Below, one piece after another: positions 1 through 9,224 of a stretch of 64,000 nucleotides of DNA. A program made the position numbers and the translations under genes. Under the pieces are notes generated by a model. That model saw only the letters and a program-made list of their open reading frames with translations. It was not told the origin of the DNA and searched no databases. How positions within the stretch are numbered: the first letter of the stretch is position 1; the number at the start of each line of letters is the position of its first letter. Source of the DNA: Symbiodinium natans (taxonomy: Eukaryota > Sar > Dinophyceae > Suessiales > Symbiodiniaceae); NCBI GenBank assembly GCA_905221605.1, contig CAJNDS010000890.1, forward strand, positions 1,256,357 to 1,320,356. The letters run 5' to 3'.

Positions 1-67
1 TAGGGTTGAGGGTTTAGGGTTTAGGGTTTAGGGTTTAGGGTTTAGGGTTTAGGGTTTAGGGTTTAGG
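1..67 (+). repeat. Interstitial telomeric array (TTTAGGG)n
   Basis: About nine TTTAGGG units with one TTGAGGG variant open the window. The G-rich strand reads rightward. A left chromosome end would show CCCTAAA on this strand, so this is an internal array, not a native telomere cap. Confidence 0.95.
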
Positions 68-103
68 GGCAGCCCAGCCAGGGCATAGACCCCCTAAACC
101 CTA

Positions 104-267
104 CTTGGAGGTTCATGGTACTGATGAGCCAGTTATAACTGTACTTTTACCTCATTTATAAGCCCCTTAAGTGCCCTAATATGGTTATAAGTACAGTTAT
201 CCTAAACCCTAAGCCCTAAACCCTTATAGGTGTTAAAATTGGTTAATACGTACCATGAACCTCCAAG
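104..267. mobile_element. Family B foldback element interrupted by telomeric repeats
   Basis: The ends CTTGGAGGTTCATGGTAC and GTACCATGAACCTCCAAG are inverted repeats of about 50 bp, with TATAACTGTACTT and AAGTACAGTTATA inside. About 24 bp of CCCTAAA-type repeat (201-224) splits the right arm after CAGTTAT. TTAT recurs just beyond it, a possible 4-bp duplication. The copy at 59357-59504 gives the uninterrupted arrangement. No coding capacity. Confidence 0.85.
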
Positions 268-360
268 CAACTCATGTCCTGACCTTAACTTGGGGTTTAA
301 CATGCTGCCGAAGGCCAAGGTCCAGGGATCAGGCTGGTCTAGGCCTGAGGTTTACCATAA

Positions 361-440
361 TGGTTTAGGGTAAGGGGTTTAGGGTTTGGGGTTTAGGGTT
401 TAGGGTTTAGGGTTAGGGGTTTAGGGTTTAGGGCTTAGGG
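361..440 (+). repeat. Degenerate interstitial telomeric array
   Basis: TTTAGGG units are mixed with TTTGGGG and GTTAGGGG variants. The preceding spacer at about 268-360 and the following one at 441-600 show no recognisable gene. Confidence 0.85.
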
Positions 441-849
441 AAACCTAGCCCCGGATTGTGGATTGGGCAACCTTCTCAATCATGTCCGAGAGGCTGTTGA
501 GCTCAAAACTTCGCCGAAAGGAACCCATGGAATCCTAAAGAAACCCATAAGGGGCTTGGGCGGTAGGGGCGGGGATTTTTGACTTTGAGGTGTTGAGGCC
601 TTAGGTTTCAGCGGGTTTAGGGTTTAGGGGTTTATGTTTAGGATTTCACTGCTGCTCCCTAATTAAACCCTCTAGGGCATCTTTGGTTACTCTCAGTACT
701 GGGTAAAAAGACCCCCCCCCACACGCCCTCAAGCCTGAACCCCAAAACCCAACATTGCTCGGATCGCAGAGAAGCGGCCTCTCCAGGCAAAGGTCCGTAG
801 AGCTGATAAACGCCTCGGTTTCCCTAAAGCCTAAACCCCAAACCCTCAG

Positions 850-908
850 ACCCTAAACCCTAACCCTAAACCCTAAACCCTAAACCCTAAACCCTAAACC
901 CTAAACCC
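850..908 (-). repeat. Interstitial telomeric array (CCCTAAA)n
   Basis: About eight CCCTAAA units in opposite orientation to the arrays at 1 and 361. Array orientation alternates along the whole window without a fixed polarity. Confidence 0.93.
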
Positions 909-1050
909 ATCTTTGGCGGCGGGTTTCGGGGGGGCTTAGGGGCTTTGGGACTTCGAGTGGCCCCGAAGTAGATGTGCAAGACTGGCTGCAGAGGGGATCT
1001 CGGCCCGACGTCTATATCCCTAATGGTATAACGCCCCAAACAGGGTTTGG

Positions 1051-1153
1051 GTTTTAGGGTTTAGGGTTTAGGGTTTAGGGTTTGGGGTTTGGGGTTTGGG
1101 GTTTGGGGTTTGGGGTTTGGGGTTTGGGGTTTGGGGTTTGGGGTTTGGGGTTT
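1051..1153 (+). repeat. TTTAGGG array passing into a TTTGGGG array
   Basis: Four TTTAGGG units give way to about ten perfect TTTGGGG units. The homogeneous variant block implies local amplification of one mutated unit, or synthesis from a variant template. The 64-residue ORF reading Gly-Phe-Gly-Val-Trp-Gly-Leu here is a translation of this repeat, not a gene. Confidence 0.95.
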
Positions 1154-1160
1154 GCGGTTG

Positions 1161-1229
1161 TACCCTACCTCCTATTTAGGGACTTGAGGGCCCAGGTACA
1201 TACTAATGAGGTACACGGACCCTTAGGGT
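1161..1229. mobile_element. Family A foldback element, right half only
   Basis: Carries the family A motifs CCTCCTATTTAGGGACT, AGGGCCCAGGTACAT and GTACACGGACCCTTAGGG. The left half seen in the copies at 5676 and 30431 is missing. The TTTGGGG array lies in its place, so the array junction falls near the palindrome centre. Confidence 0.75.
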
Positions 1230-1675
1230 TCTACCACCCCCAAAATGGGGTTTCGGGTTCAGGGTTATGGGTTTAGGGTTTTAGGGATCTACATTGTAGC
1301 CTTAGTTCTCTTAGCTACAACCACCCATGACACCTGCAAGCAGCGTGAAACCTTAAACCCCAAACTCCCTACCTCTATCGACTAGCGAACATGGGCCAAA
1401 AGTTCAGCCCCAATTGATGCTTAGGGGCTCCGACCCCTAAGCCGCACAACCGGTTCCGAACTCCTAAGGCCCAATACCCTACGGGAGTAGGGCTTTGGGA
1501 TTAAGGGTTTGGGGTTAGGGTTTAGGCTTCGGGTCTAGGGTCTGGAAATGAACAAGTCTCTCCGCCGGCAGCCAGCAGCAAGATTCGCGCCAGAAGCGAT
1601 CCTGAAAACTTGCACTTGCTTGGTTTTGTCTTGGGACCCTACCTTGGACCGCTAAGGCTGCACCCTTGGGTTTGG

Positions 1676-1750
1676 GTACCCTTTTAAGATTAAACCCTAA
1701 ACCCTAAACCCTGAACCCTAAACCCTAAACCCTAGTACCCTTTTATGATT
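1676..1750 (-). repeat. CCCTAAA array bordered by a 16-bp direct duplication
   Basis: GTACCCTTTTAAGATT (1676-1691) precedes about 43 bp of CCCTAAA repeats, and GTACCCTTTTATGATT (1735-1750) follows, identical at 15 of 16 positions. This is the expected footprint of insertion at a staggered break with fill-in. Confidence 0.85.
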
Positions 1751-1917
1751 CTCAAAGGAAAAAAGGCCACATTCGGAGTAGATTAAAGGAGTACGTCATT
1801 CGGGGTCCGCGTTGAACTCCCTTGATGTTGGGTTTCGGGTTCAGGGCTGGGTCTATGCAATGCTAAGGTGCTTAGGTAATGCTAAAGGTGCTTAGGCTTC
1901 AAGCTCACTCAATGAAA

Positions 1918-2018
1918 CCCTTAACCCTAAATCCGAAACTTTAAACCCAAACCCTAAACCCTAAACCCTAAATCCTAAACCCTAATCCCTAAACCCCAAA
2001 CCCTAAACCCTAACTGCT
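1918..2018 (-). repeat. Degenerate CCCTAAA array
   Basis: CCCTAAA units with CCCTAAT and CCGAAAC variants. Just upstream, at about 1859-1897, is an imperfect tandem duplication built on ATGCTAAGGTGCTTAGG. No gene seen in the spacer at 1751-1917. Confidence 0.85.
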
Positions 2019-2227
2019 AAGCCTGAAACACCTCAGGGTTGGGGCTCATCTGGCCGGGATCTTACAGTCCTCGTCCTCCTAGATCCCAGTAGGCTGTAGA
2101 ACTCGAAGATCAGGGTTCGGGGGTTTGGGGGTTTAGGTTTTAGGGTTTCTATGGGTTTCTAGAGGTTTTCTAAAGACTGGGACCTAAGCCCTTGCACACC
2201 CTAAGCAATAAGAGGAGGGAATTCTAG

Positions 2228-2442
2228 AAGGGACCCTTCATCTAAATAACCCCTGCAACCCTAAACCCTAAACCCTAAACCCTAAACCCTAAACCCTAAA
2301 CCCTAAACCCTAAACCCTAAACCCTAAACCCTAAACCCTAAACCCTAAACCTTCGATAGCCCTTATATACGTAACTTGCCCCTGCATTACCGCTAAAATT
2401 CCCTTACAAGGGTCCCTCTTCTGGTCCCTAAGGATGTACCCC
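2228..2442. mobile_element. Family F element with an inserted CCCTAAA array
   Basis: The left part (GGGACCCTTCATCTAAATAA) and right part (CCCTTACAAGGGTCCCTC) match the elements at 34012 and 61843. About 14 CCCTAAA units (2257-2352) split it between CCCCTGCA and ACCTTCGATAG. Compared with the reverse-oriented copy at 42655, nothing long is duplicated or lost. Confidence 0.7.
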
Positions 2443-2612
2443 CGCTGGTTTACTGTTTAGGGTTTAGCCCTCAATTTACTCCTTGCACCCTCGTGTGTTG
2501 GGGATCCTCTTTGAAGACCCTTGAGCTGGTACCGGTAGGAGTTTTTTAAGGGGAGCCATTAGGGGTAGCTCCGTAGGGGTAAGAGTCTTAAGCCGTCGAA
2601 AACAAGAAAAAA

Positions 2613-2733
2613 GCCCTAAACCCTAAACCCTAAAAACCCTAAACCCTAAAAACCCTAAACCCCCTAAACCCGGAACCCTAAACCCTAAACCCTAAACCCC
2701 AAACCCCAAACCCCAAACCCCAAACCCTAAACC
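2613..2733 (-). repeat. Mixed CCCTAAA / CCCTAAAAA / CCCCAAA array
   Basis: Units vary between 7 and 9 bp. A block of CCCCAAA units lies near the right end. A 15-bp C run follows at about 2808-2822. Confidence 0.9.
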
Positions 2734-2834
2734 AACCCTAAAACGCGGCCAGGGCGGCTCCCGACCTTGGAATCGGGCGCGGCCTGCGGCTGGCCACTGA
2801 GCGCCACCCCCCCCCCCCCCCCACACCAAGTTGA

Positions 2835-3120
2835 GAGGGTTTAGGGTTTAGGGTTTAGGGTTTAGGGTTCAGGGTTCAGGGTTTAGGGTTTGGGGTTTAG
2901 GGTTTTTTGGTTTAGAGGAGTTGAGGGTCTAAGGGTTTGGGGGTTAGGGTTGAGGAATTTAGGGTTGAAAAAAGGGTTTAGGCTTGAGGGGGTTTAGGCT
3001 TGAGGGTTAAGGAGTTCAAGGGTTCAGGGTTTAGGGTTGAGGAGTTGAGAGTTTACAGGGCTCAGGGCTTAGGGTTGAGGAAGTTCAGGTTTAGGGAATT
3101 CAGGGTATAGAGTTGCGGGT
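2835..3120 (+). repeat. TTTAGGG array decaying into degenerate repeat
   Basis: About ten good units at 2835-2905 are followed by roughly 200 bp of mutated copies (TTGAGGG, TTCAGGG, TTAAGG). This looks like an old array. No ORF of interest. Confidence 0.85.
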
Positions 3121-3219
3121 ACATGGGAAGGACTCGGGAGGATCTCTGAATATATGGCCCCTAGGGGGATCCAACGATTATATGGAGCCTTGTACTACAT
3201 GTTATTATATAATCTATCA

Positions 3220-3403
3220 CTATTCCTTTATATGGTCCCTTGTCCCCTTTGAAGGGTTCTGAAGTACGGGCCCTTAATTTGTATAGGGTATGTATATATA
3301 TATATATGTATATATACATATATATATATACATATACGTATATATATATATATATATATTTGTTTTTATATCAGAGGTAGAGGAGGTACATGGACCCTTA
3401 GGG
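3220..3403. repeat. Family J fragment, TA microsatellite and family A terminus
   Basis: TATATGGTCCCTTGT to GGGCCCTTAATTTG (3230-3275) resembles the reverse complement of the family J copies at 26890 and 27062. A TA/CATATA microsatellite fills about 3290-3360. AGGTACATGGACCCTTAGGG (3384-3403) is an isolated family A right end. Confidence 0.65.
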
Positions 3404-3650
3404 TGCTGAAAAACATTTAATTAGGGGGCTACGGGCTTCGGGTGTCGGGTTTCGGGTTGAGGAAGGCAATCCACCACCTCGATTTCGAGATTTTCTAGGG
3501 CTTAGGGTTTAGGGGTTTAGGGGTTTAGGGGTTTAGGGGTTTAGGGTCTCCTTCGAAGCCTGCAAACCAACAAAAAACAGAGATCGCCCAGGCCTCCACC
3601 AACCTTAGTTCTTTCACAGCTCTCTGCTCAACGTGGTGACGGCTCTGGGT

Positions 3651-3710
3651 GCCCTAGCATGGTTATAAGTACAGTTATAATTGGTCAAGAAGTACCATGA
3701 ACCTCCAAGT
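3651..3710. mobile_element. Family B element, right half
   Basis: ATGGTTATAAGTACAGTTAT, then ATTGGTCAAGAAGTACC and ATGAACCTCCAAG. The left arm is absent and unrelated sequence adjoins the centre of the palindrome. This is the same half-element break seen in families A and E. Confidence 0.8.
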
Positions 3711-3730
3711 AGAGGGTTAGGCCTTAGGGA

Positions 3731-3806
3731 ACCCTAAGCCCTAAACCCTAAACCCTAAACCCTAAACCCCAAACCCTAAACCCTAAACCCTAAACCCTAA
3801 ACCTTG
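3731..3806 (-). repeat. CCCTAAA array
   Basis: About ten units, one with CCCCAAA. It lies shortly after the family B half-element. Confidence 0.93.
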
Positions 3807-3882
3807 GAGTGCCGGGGGCGGAGAGTATCTCGTCATAGCGGCGGTCAGGGTGCTTGCAAGACTTCGGGGATTCTGGGGACCG

Positions 3883-4260
3883 TTTAGGGTTTAGGGGTTT
3901 AGGGGTTTAGGGGTTTAGGGGTTTAGGGTTTAGGGTTTAGGGTTTAGGGTTTAGGGTTTGGGGTTTAGGGTTTAGGGTTTAGGGTTTAGGGGTTTAGGGT
4001 TTAGGGTTTAGGGGTTTAGGGGTTAGGGTTTAGGGTTTAGGGTTTAGGGGTTTAGGGTTTAGGGTTTAGGGGTTTAGGGTTTAGGGTTTAGGGTTTTAGG
4101 GTTTTAGGGGTTTAGGGGTTTAGGGGTTTAGGGTTTAGGGGTTTAGGGTTTAGGGGTTTAGGGGTTTAGGGGTTTCGGGGTTTAGGGTTTTAGGGGTTTA
4201 GGGGTTTAGGGTTTAGGGGTTTAGGGGTTTGGGGTTTAGGGTTTAGGGTTTAGGGTTTAG
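3883..4260 (+). repeat. Long TTTAGGG array with many 8-bp units
   Basis: At about 378 bp this is one of the longest arrays in the window. TTTAGGG alternates irregularly with TTTAGGGG and TTTTAGGGG, so unit length drifts between 7 and 9 bp. Mixed lengths fit slippage or error-prone synthesis better than copying of a uniform telomere. Confidence 0.95.
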
Positions 4261-4304
4261 GCTCCCCTGAAGCCGACACCCGCAGCTCATAAGCCCTGGC
4301 CCTC

Positions 4305-4442
4305 TTTAGGGTTTAGGGTTTAGGGTTTAGGATAGATAGGGCTTAGGGCTTGGGTTTAAGGTCTAGGGTTTAGGCTTTAGGGTTTCGGAGCCCTAAACCC
4401 TAAACCCTAAACCCTAAACCCCAAACCCTAAACCCTAAACCC
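4305..4442. repeat. Head-to-head telomeric arrays
   Basis: A TTTAGGG array (4305-4390) turns directly into a CCCTAAA array (4391-4442) at GGTTTCGGAG/CCCTAAACCC. This is the orientation expected when two G-rich 3' ends meet, as in a telomere-telomere fusion or the joining of two telomere-capped ends. Confidence 0.9.
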
Positions 4443-4678
4443 AGTCAAGATCCCCGCTGCAGCCCAGCAACGCGCCATCTGCGCAACAAAGCTCGTCCAT
4501 GTGCCCCCCCGGCGCAATGGGGCGAGGCGGTAGTCGGGGGCCACGTTAGGGGAGCTTTAACGTTGGCAGTGTTTAGGGTTTAGGGTTTATATAGGATTTA
4601 GGGTTTAGGTTTTATATAGGGTTTAGGGTTTAGGGTATAAGGCTTTGCCGCATTGGCAGGGTTGAAGCCTTGCTGTAT

Positions 4679-4768
4679 CTAGACCCAAGAGTACAAAGGA
4701 TGCGCTTATAAGGGAACCTAAGCGCGTTTAGGGTTTAGGGTTTAGGGTTTAGGGTTTAGGGTTTAGGG
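4679..4768. mobile_element. Family D fragment joined to a TTTAGGG array
   Basis: CTAGACCCAAGAGTA (4679-4693) and GCTTATAAGGGAACC are family D left-end and internal motifs, with the stretch between them shortened. The right part is replaced by six TTTAGGG units at about 4727-4768. Confidence 0.55.
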
Positions 4769-5544
4769 CTACGTGCTATAGGCAGTGAATCTGAAAGCTT
4801 TCATTCGCGACCCTTTGGTCTCGTCAAGGCCAGACGAGCGGGAGCTAAGACGAAGGGACCTGGAGACCTCGATTCTCCCAGAAGCCTAGGTTTGCAGGGT
4901 CATGTAGGGCTTGCAGGCTTTGGGGTTCAGGGTTTTGGGGTTTGGGGCTTCGGGTTTAGGGTTTAGGGTTAAGGGCTTAGGGCTTAGGGTTTAGGGTTTA
5001 GATTCACTTGGCGTTGATGAGGGACATGCGGTGTGGGGATTTTGGTGTGGGGCTGGCCTTGGGACGTTGCGGGGCTTACTGTTGGCTGCAGCTCAGTTCG
5101 AAAAAGACAGCCGGCGCGGCCGATGCATGTGGAATGGGGGGGGGCAGGGGTGGAGGGGTGGGGCTGGGGTTTAGGGTTTAATTGTAAGGTCTAGGATTTA
5201 GGGTTTAGGGTTCAGGGTTCAGGGGTTCGGGTTTCGGGTTCAGGGTGGGAAGCAATTTTCACAGCAATCTGCGAAACAGATTCCTGGGATTTGGTGTTGC
5301 GGGACCCTAGTCTTAGTGGGACACTTGGGATAGCTAGAGCTCCACCACCCCTACTACGTAAACTCACTTCAGCTTCAAATCCTTGGCCCTCAACCACCCC
5401 CCAAAACTGAGGTTTAGGGTTTCGGGTTTAGGGTTTAGGGGTTTTCATGAACTTCCAAAGACATTGAATGTCTCAAGGCCTGTCGGCAACCAGATCCAGA
5501 GCCCATGGGCCACAAGAACCGGAAAGCCCTGAAAGCCACAGAGG

Positions 5545-5675
5545 ACCCTAAACCCTAAACCCTAAACCCTAAACCCTAAACCCTAAACCCTAAACCCTAA
5601 ACCCTAAACCCTAAACCCTAAACCCTAAACCCTAAACCCTAAACCCTAAACCGCCCTAAACCCTAAACCCTAAAA
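5545..5675 (-). repeat. CCCTAAA array
   Basis: About 17 nearly perfect units with one ACCG interruption near the right end. It abuts the family A element directly. Confidence 0.95.
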
Positions 5676-5784
5676 CCCTTAGGGTCCATGGACCTCACTA
5701 TTACGCACTTGGGCCCTGAAGTCCCTAAATCGGGAGTACTTTAAGGCCCAAGTATTCCCGATTTAGGTACATGGACCCTTAGGG
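5676..5784. mobile_element. Family A foldback element, complete
   Basis: About 109 bp running from CCCTTAGGGTCCATGGACC to GTACATGGACCCTTAGGG. The inner arms TTGGGCCCTGAAGTCCC and TACTTTAAGGCCCAAG also pair. This is a good uninterrupted reference copy. No ORF, so it would need factors in trans if it is a transposon. Confidence 0.85.
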
Positions 5785-6086
5785 CAAACTCTAAAACCCC
5801 TCAGCCGTAGGTTCGTGCCTCTAAAGCGTGGTTTGGAGTTAAGAGTCAGGGTTCCCTAAACCCTTAACCCTACACCCTAAACCACAAGCCGGGGGCTTTA
5901 CAACCTGAAACAGGCTTGGGAGGTGGAGCTTAGGGCTTTTTTGGTGTCTAAGTCTTAGGGGTTTAGGGTTTTAAGTGTTAGGGATTAAGGGGGCTTAGGG
6001 GTTCTGCGGTTGAGGTGTTTAGGGTTTAGGCGTTTGGGGGGCGTTTGGGGGGCGTGGTGGTTTGGGGTTTTGGGTGGTTCGGGGTT

Positions 6087-6198
6087 TAGGCAGAGCCCTA
6101 AACCCTAAACCCTAAACCCTAAACCCTAAACCCTAAACCCTAAACCCTAAACCCTAAACCCTAAACCCTAAACCCTAAACCCTAAACCCTAGGCAGAG
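6087..6198 (-). repeat. CCCTAAA array bordered by a 9-bp duplication
   Basis: TAGGCAGAG lies at 6087-6095 and again at 6190-6198, on each side of about 13 uninterrupted CCCTAAA units. A 9-bp match could arise by chance once. It gains weight from the other duplicated flanks in the window. Confidence 0.7.
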
Positions 6199-6278
6199 GC
6201 TGCTGCATGCTCCACAGCGCGCAGCATCTTGGAGACGGACTGGGAGCCCTGCCGGCCCAGAGTAGGGGCTGGCCCAAA

Positions 6279-6431
6279 CTAGACCCAAGAGGAACCTAGG
6301 GTTTAGGGTTTAGGGTTTAGGGTTTCAGGTTTCGGATTTAGGGTTTAGGGTTTAGGGTGCCCCTTTATGGTTTAAATGGGCATGGTAAGGCAACCTAAAC
6401 CCTTGAAACCATGAAAAGAGGGCCTACTCTG
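6279..6431. mobile_element. Family D element with inserted TTTAGGG array
   Basis: CTAGACCCAAGAGGAACCTA leads into TTTAGGG repeats (6297-6357). The element then resumes with GGGTGCCCCTTTATGG and ends AAAGAGGGCCTACTCT. The copy at 13110 has only CATTAAA at this point, so the array replaced about 7 bp. Confidence 0.8.
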
Positions 6432-6494
6432 AAGTAAAGTTGGGGTTCAAAAAAGGAGCAAGTGGCATGTGGGGCCCGAAACCCTGAACCCTTA

Positions 6495-6558
6495 AGTATA
6501 TATATATATATATGTACATGTATATATATATATATGTAGATATATATATATATATATA
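6495..6558. repeat. TA microsatellite
   Basis: Alternating TA with TGTACATG and TGTAGA interruptions, self-complementary. It accounts for the Tyr-Ile runs of the 89-residue reverse-strand ORF over it, which I do not regard as a gene. Confidence 0.95.
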
Positions 6559-6682
6559 AGATGGCTGGCCGAAGTATAGCAATCCTAATCCCTAAGCCTT
6601 GAACCCTAAACCTAAACCAGCAGGGCCCTACAGCACAAACCCTCAAGACCCTCAAGACCCTCAAGACCCTTAAGACCCTAGT

Positions 6683-6790
6683 AGTAAGGGTCCATGTACC
6701 TAAATCGGGAATACTTGGGCCTTAAAGTAATTACCTCCTATTTAGGGACTTTAGGGCCCAAGTGCATAATAGTGAGGTGGACCCTTAAAG
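6683..6790. mobile_element. Family A foldback element
   Basis: AAGGGTCCATGTACCTAAAT through TACTTGGGCCTTAAAGTA, CCTCCTATTTAGGGACT and AGGGCCCAAGTGCATAAT to GTGGACCCTTAAAG. Full length, with a small TTA insertion between the two inner arms. Confidence 0.85.
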
Positions 6791-7104
6791 TTAGGGTTTA
6801 GGGTTTAGGGTTGAAAGACCCTCAAGCTAGGGTGGGTTTGGCGGTGGGGGGTTGGGGGGGGGGGGGGAAGACAGAAAATCTAGATTTCTACGGCCTTGAT
6901 AGGGCCATAAAGGGGTTAGGGGCCCCTACACGCGGGAGCCCACGCGCTAGAGCTGGGTGAACCCAAAACAACCCCAAAACCCCAAACCCTAAACCCTAAA
7001 CCCTAAGGTTGGGTCTTGGCCTTGGCTTTCTGAAGAAAAGCAGCCGCGCTTTCAGGGGGCCCGCTCAAGGCCTGCACAAGGAGTTGGGACTGGGGGAAGT
7101 TCAG

Positions 7105-7207
7105 GGTTTTGGGGGTTGGGGTTTAGGGGTTTTGGGGTTTAGGGTTGGGGTTTAGGGTTTAGGGTTTAGGGTTTGGGGTTTAGGGTTTAGGGTTTAGGGT
7201 TTAGGGT
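7105..7207 (+). repeat. TTTAGGG/TTTGGGG array
   Basis: Roughly 13 units of mixed TTTAGGG, TTTGGGG and GTTGGGG. No recognisable gene in the spacer at 7208-7380. Confidence 0.9.
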
Positions 7208-7466
7208 GTGTAGGGATTAGGCTTGTCGGGATTAGGGCTTAGGGAGCTGAGGGCTTGTATATCTGCACGGCCCGCTGTATCTAGGGTTTAGAGTTTAGAG
7301 TTTATGGCCATTTGGGGTTTGTGGGGCTTCAGGGAGACGAGGCCGGAGGTTTTGGCTTCAAGGTTCAGGGTAGCGTTTTATGGGCTCAGGTCGAGGGTTC
7401 AAGGTTTAACTGGGCGGCTGCTGCTACGGAACGTACATTAAGTTGCCGTGGTATGGCTGATTCCTC

Positions 7467-7562
7467 GACCTTATGATTATGTACTTGGGCCCTAGAGTCC
7501 CTATTACATAGGAGGCACTTTAAGGCCCAAGTATTCCCTATTTGAGAACATTGGACCCCTTG
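7467..7562. mobile_element. Family A foldback element, diverged
   Basis: TACTTGGGCCCTAGAGTCCC and ACTTTAAGGCCCAAGTATTC are the paired inner arms. The outer arms are eroded (ACATTGGACCCC). Orientation is opposite to the copy at 6683. The reverse-strand ORF across it is a translation of the element. Confidence 0.75.
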
Positions 7563-7680
7563 TCGGTCCGAAGAACGGCGTCCGCGTGGCACAAAGTAGC
7601 TAACAAGCTCTGGCTTTGAAGACGTCACGCTGGCTTTCTCGTCCACCTATGGCTGCTTGAAGCTATTTAACCTGGTCCCT

Positions 7681-7768
7681 TGGGATGTTGCCCCTTCTAC
7701 TAACAGTCGTTAATAGGGATTATGATAGGGGGTACTATAACCCCTATGAAGGACTCCTTCTCCCCCCT
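7681..7768. mobile_element. Family C foldback element
   Basis: TGGGATGTTGCCCCTTCTAC, then TTAATAGGGATTATGATAGG, GGTACTATAACCCCTATGAA and GGACTCCTTCTCCCCC. Arms CTAACAGTCGTTAATAGGG and CCCCTATGAAGGACT pair imperfectly. It is one of at least seven copies. Confidence 0.75.
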
Positions 7769-7795
7769 GCCCTGGGGTTTAAGGTTTAAGATTGG

Positions 7796-7858
7796 GGGTT
7801 TAGGGTTTAGGGTTTAGGGTTTAGGGTTTAGGGTTTATTTAGGGTTTAGGGTTTAGGG
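7796..7858 (+). repeat. TTTAGGG array
   Basis: About eight units with one TTTATTTAGGG interruption. Confidence 0.93.
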
Positions 7859-8097
7859 CGAGTCTACGAAGAGCACCGAACACCCCAAGGAAGACGACAT
7901 GTAGGTTTTGGGTCGAGGACCCACCCGGCTCCCATCCCTATAATAGGTGCCCCAACAACCAGGGTTAAGCGTTTCGGGTTTGGGGAAACCCTAAACCCTA
8001 AACCCTAAACCCGAAACCCTAAATTAGGGACGTAAACCTGCAACCCAAGTCCGCAGCACCTCGGTAGCGGTGTCGACGCTGTGCACCACCTGGAGTA

Positions 8098-8228
8098 AAC
8101 CCTAAACCCTAAACCCCAAACCCTAAACCCTAAACCCTCAACCCTAAACCCCAAACCCTAAACAGGAGTCCAGGGTTTACAAGGGATGAGGGACAAAATT
8201 AGGGATCAGGGTTTACAAGGGATTAGGG
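8098..8228. repeat. CCCTAAA array and adjoining short tandem duplication
   Basis: CCCTAAA units with CCCCAAA and CCCTCAA variants fill 8098-8165. They are followed by two copies of CAGGGTTTACAAGGGAT (about 8171-8228). Confidence 0.85.
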
Positions 8229-8339
8229 TTTCATTGAACCCAAAAACTTCTTATGGTTCATCTACCCTACCGGAATTAAACTATAGTAGTATAGGGTATA
8301 TGACCACAATTTTGATATTCATTTGGCCCTGAAGGTTCG

Positions 8340-8431
8340 GGCTCGGGGTTTAGGGTTTAGGGTTTAGGGTTTAGGATTTAGGGTTTAGGGTTTAGGGTTT
8401 AGGGTTTAGGGTTTAGGGTTTAGGCTCGGGG
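8340..8431 (+). repeat. TTTAGGG array bordered by a 9-bp duplication
   Basis: GGCTCGGGG at 8340-8348 and again at 8423-8431 encloses about ten TTTAGGG units. The left copy ends in GGGG, which could prime telomeric synthesis. Confidence 0.72.
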
Positions 8432-8553
8432 CTTTAGCTTAAGTGCCCAGAGCCCTCGTGCGAAGAAGTTCAAGCGTGTGTTCATGCAAGGCTTCACTAT
8501 CGTTCCCTTGCAAAAGGGGTGGTCCTGCAAAAGGACACCAAGAGGGACCGCTG

Positions 8554-8675
8554 ACCCTAAACCCTAAACCCTAAACCCTAAACCCTAAACCCTAAACCCT
8601 AAACCCTAAACCCTAAACCCTAAACCCTAAACCCTAAACCCTAAACCCTAAACCCTAAACCTTAAACCCTAACCC
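8554..8675 (-). repeat. CCCTAAA array
   Basis: About 17 units, nearly perfect until a CTTAAA variant at the right edge. Confidence 0.95.
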
Positions 8676-8814
8676 TTCATCCTGCTGGTTCACAGAACAA
8701 TGTAAGCCTTAACAATGCGTAGCCCCTCGTGCCTAACCAGATCAGCCCCAAAGTAGCCCTAATCCCTAAACCCTAAAACCCATGGACCCTAAACCCCCTA
8801 AGCCCTGAACCCTA

Positions 8815-8912
8815 TATTTTAGGACCCCCGAAGTTAGACCCCCTACAAGTAGTAGAGTCCCCGAAGAATTGGATGTTCTTATAATGAAGGTGCCCTTTAT
8901 TTCGGAAACCCC
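8815..8912. mobile_element. Family G foldback element
   Basis: Ends in CCCTTTATTTCGGAAACCCC, the family G right end (complement GGTTTCCGAAAT). The left end ACCCCCGAAGTTAGA is a decayed inverted copy. A 67-residue reverse-strand ORF lies over it but resembles no known protein. Confidence 0.6.
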
Positions 8913-9015
8913 CATATACCTCCCTTGCTGTCGGCTTTCCCCGCGCTGAGGTGTGATCCCTAGACCTGAAACCCTGAAACCCTGAAGCCCTAAAACCCTG
9001 AAAGCCTGAAACCAC

Positions 9016-9095
9016 CTAAACCCTAAACCCTGAACTGAACCCTGAACCGTAAACCCTAAACCCTAAACCCTAGACCCTAAACCCTAAACCCTGGC
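9016..9095 (-). repeat. Degenerate CCCTAAA array
   Basis: CCCTAAA units with CCTGAACC and CCTAGACC variants. It continues the degenerate CCCTGAA stretch that begins near 8966. Confidence 0.85.
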
Positions 9096-9224
9096 CTGGG
9101 AACCCCCCACAAACCACAAAACCCAAAAAGCCCCCAAACCCAAAAAAAACCTAAAACCCTCAAGGCCGCCCGTTTTGCCTTCAGAGCTGAGGACCTACGT
9201 TTACTACTTGCATAAGACCATCAT

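Noticed and set aside
1-67. Window start as a chromosome end
   Set aside because: The G-rich strand runs inward from the left, opposite to a true left telomere, and the array is only about 65 bp.
1082-1276. ORF with Gly-Phe-Gly-Val-Trp-Gly-Leu repeats
   Set aside because: Direct translation of tandem TTTGGGG. The 21-bp amino-acid period is three repeat units, with no independent coding evidence.
8098-8180. Five-base flank match (GGAGT) around an ITS as a target duplication
   Set aside because: Too short to separate from chance without genome-wide statistics.
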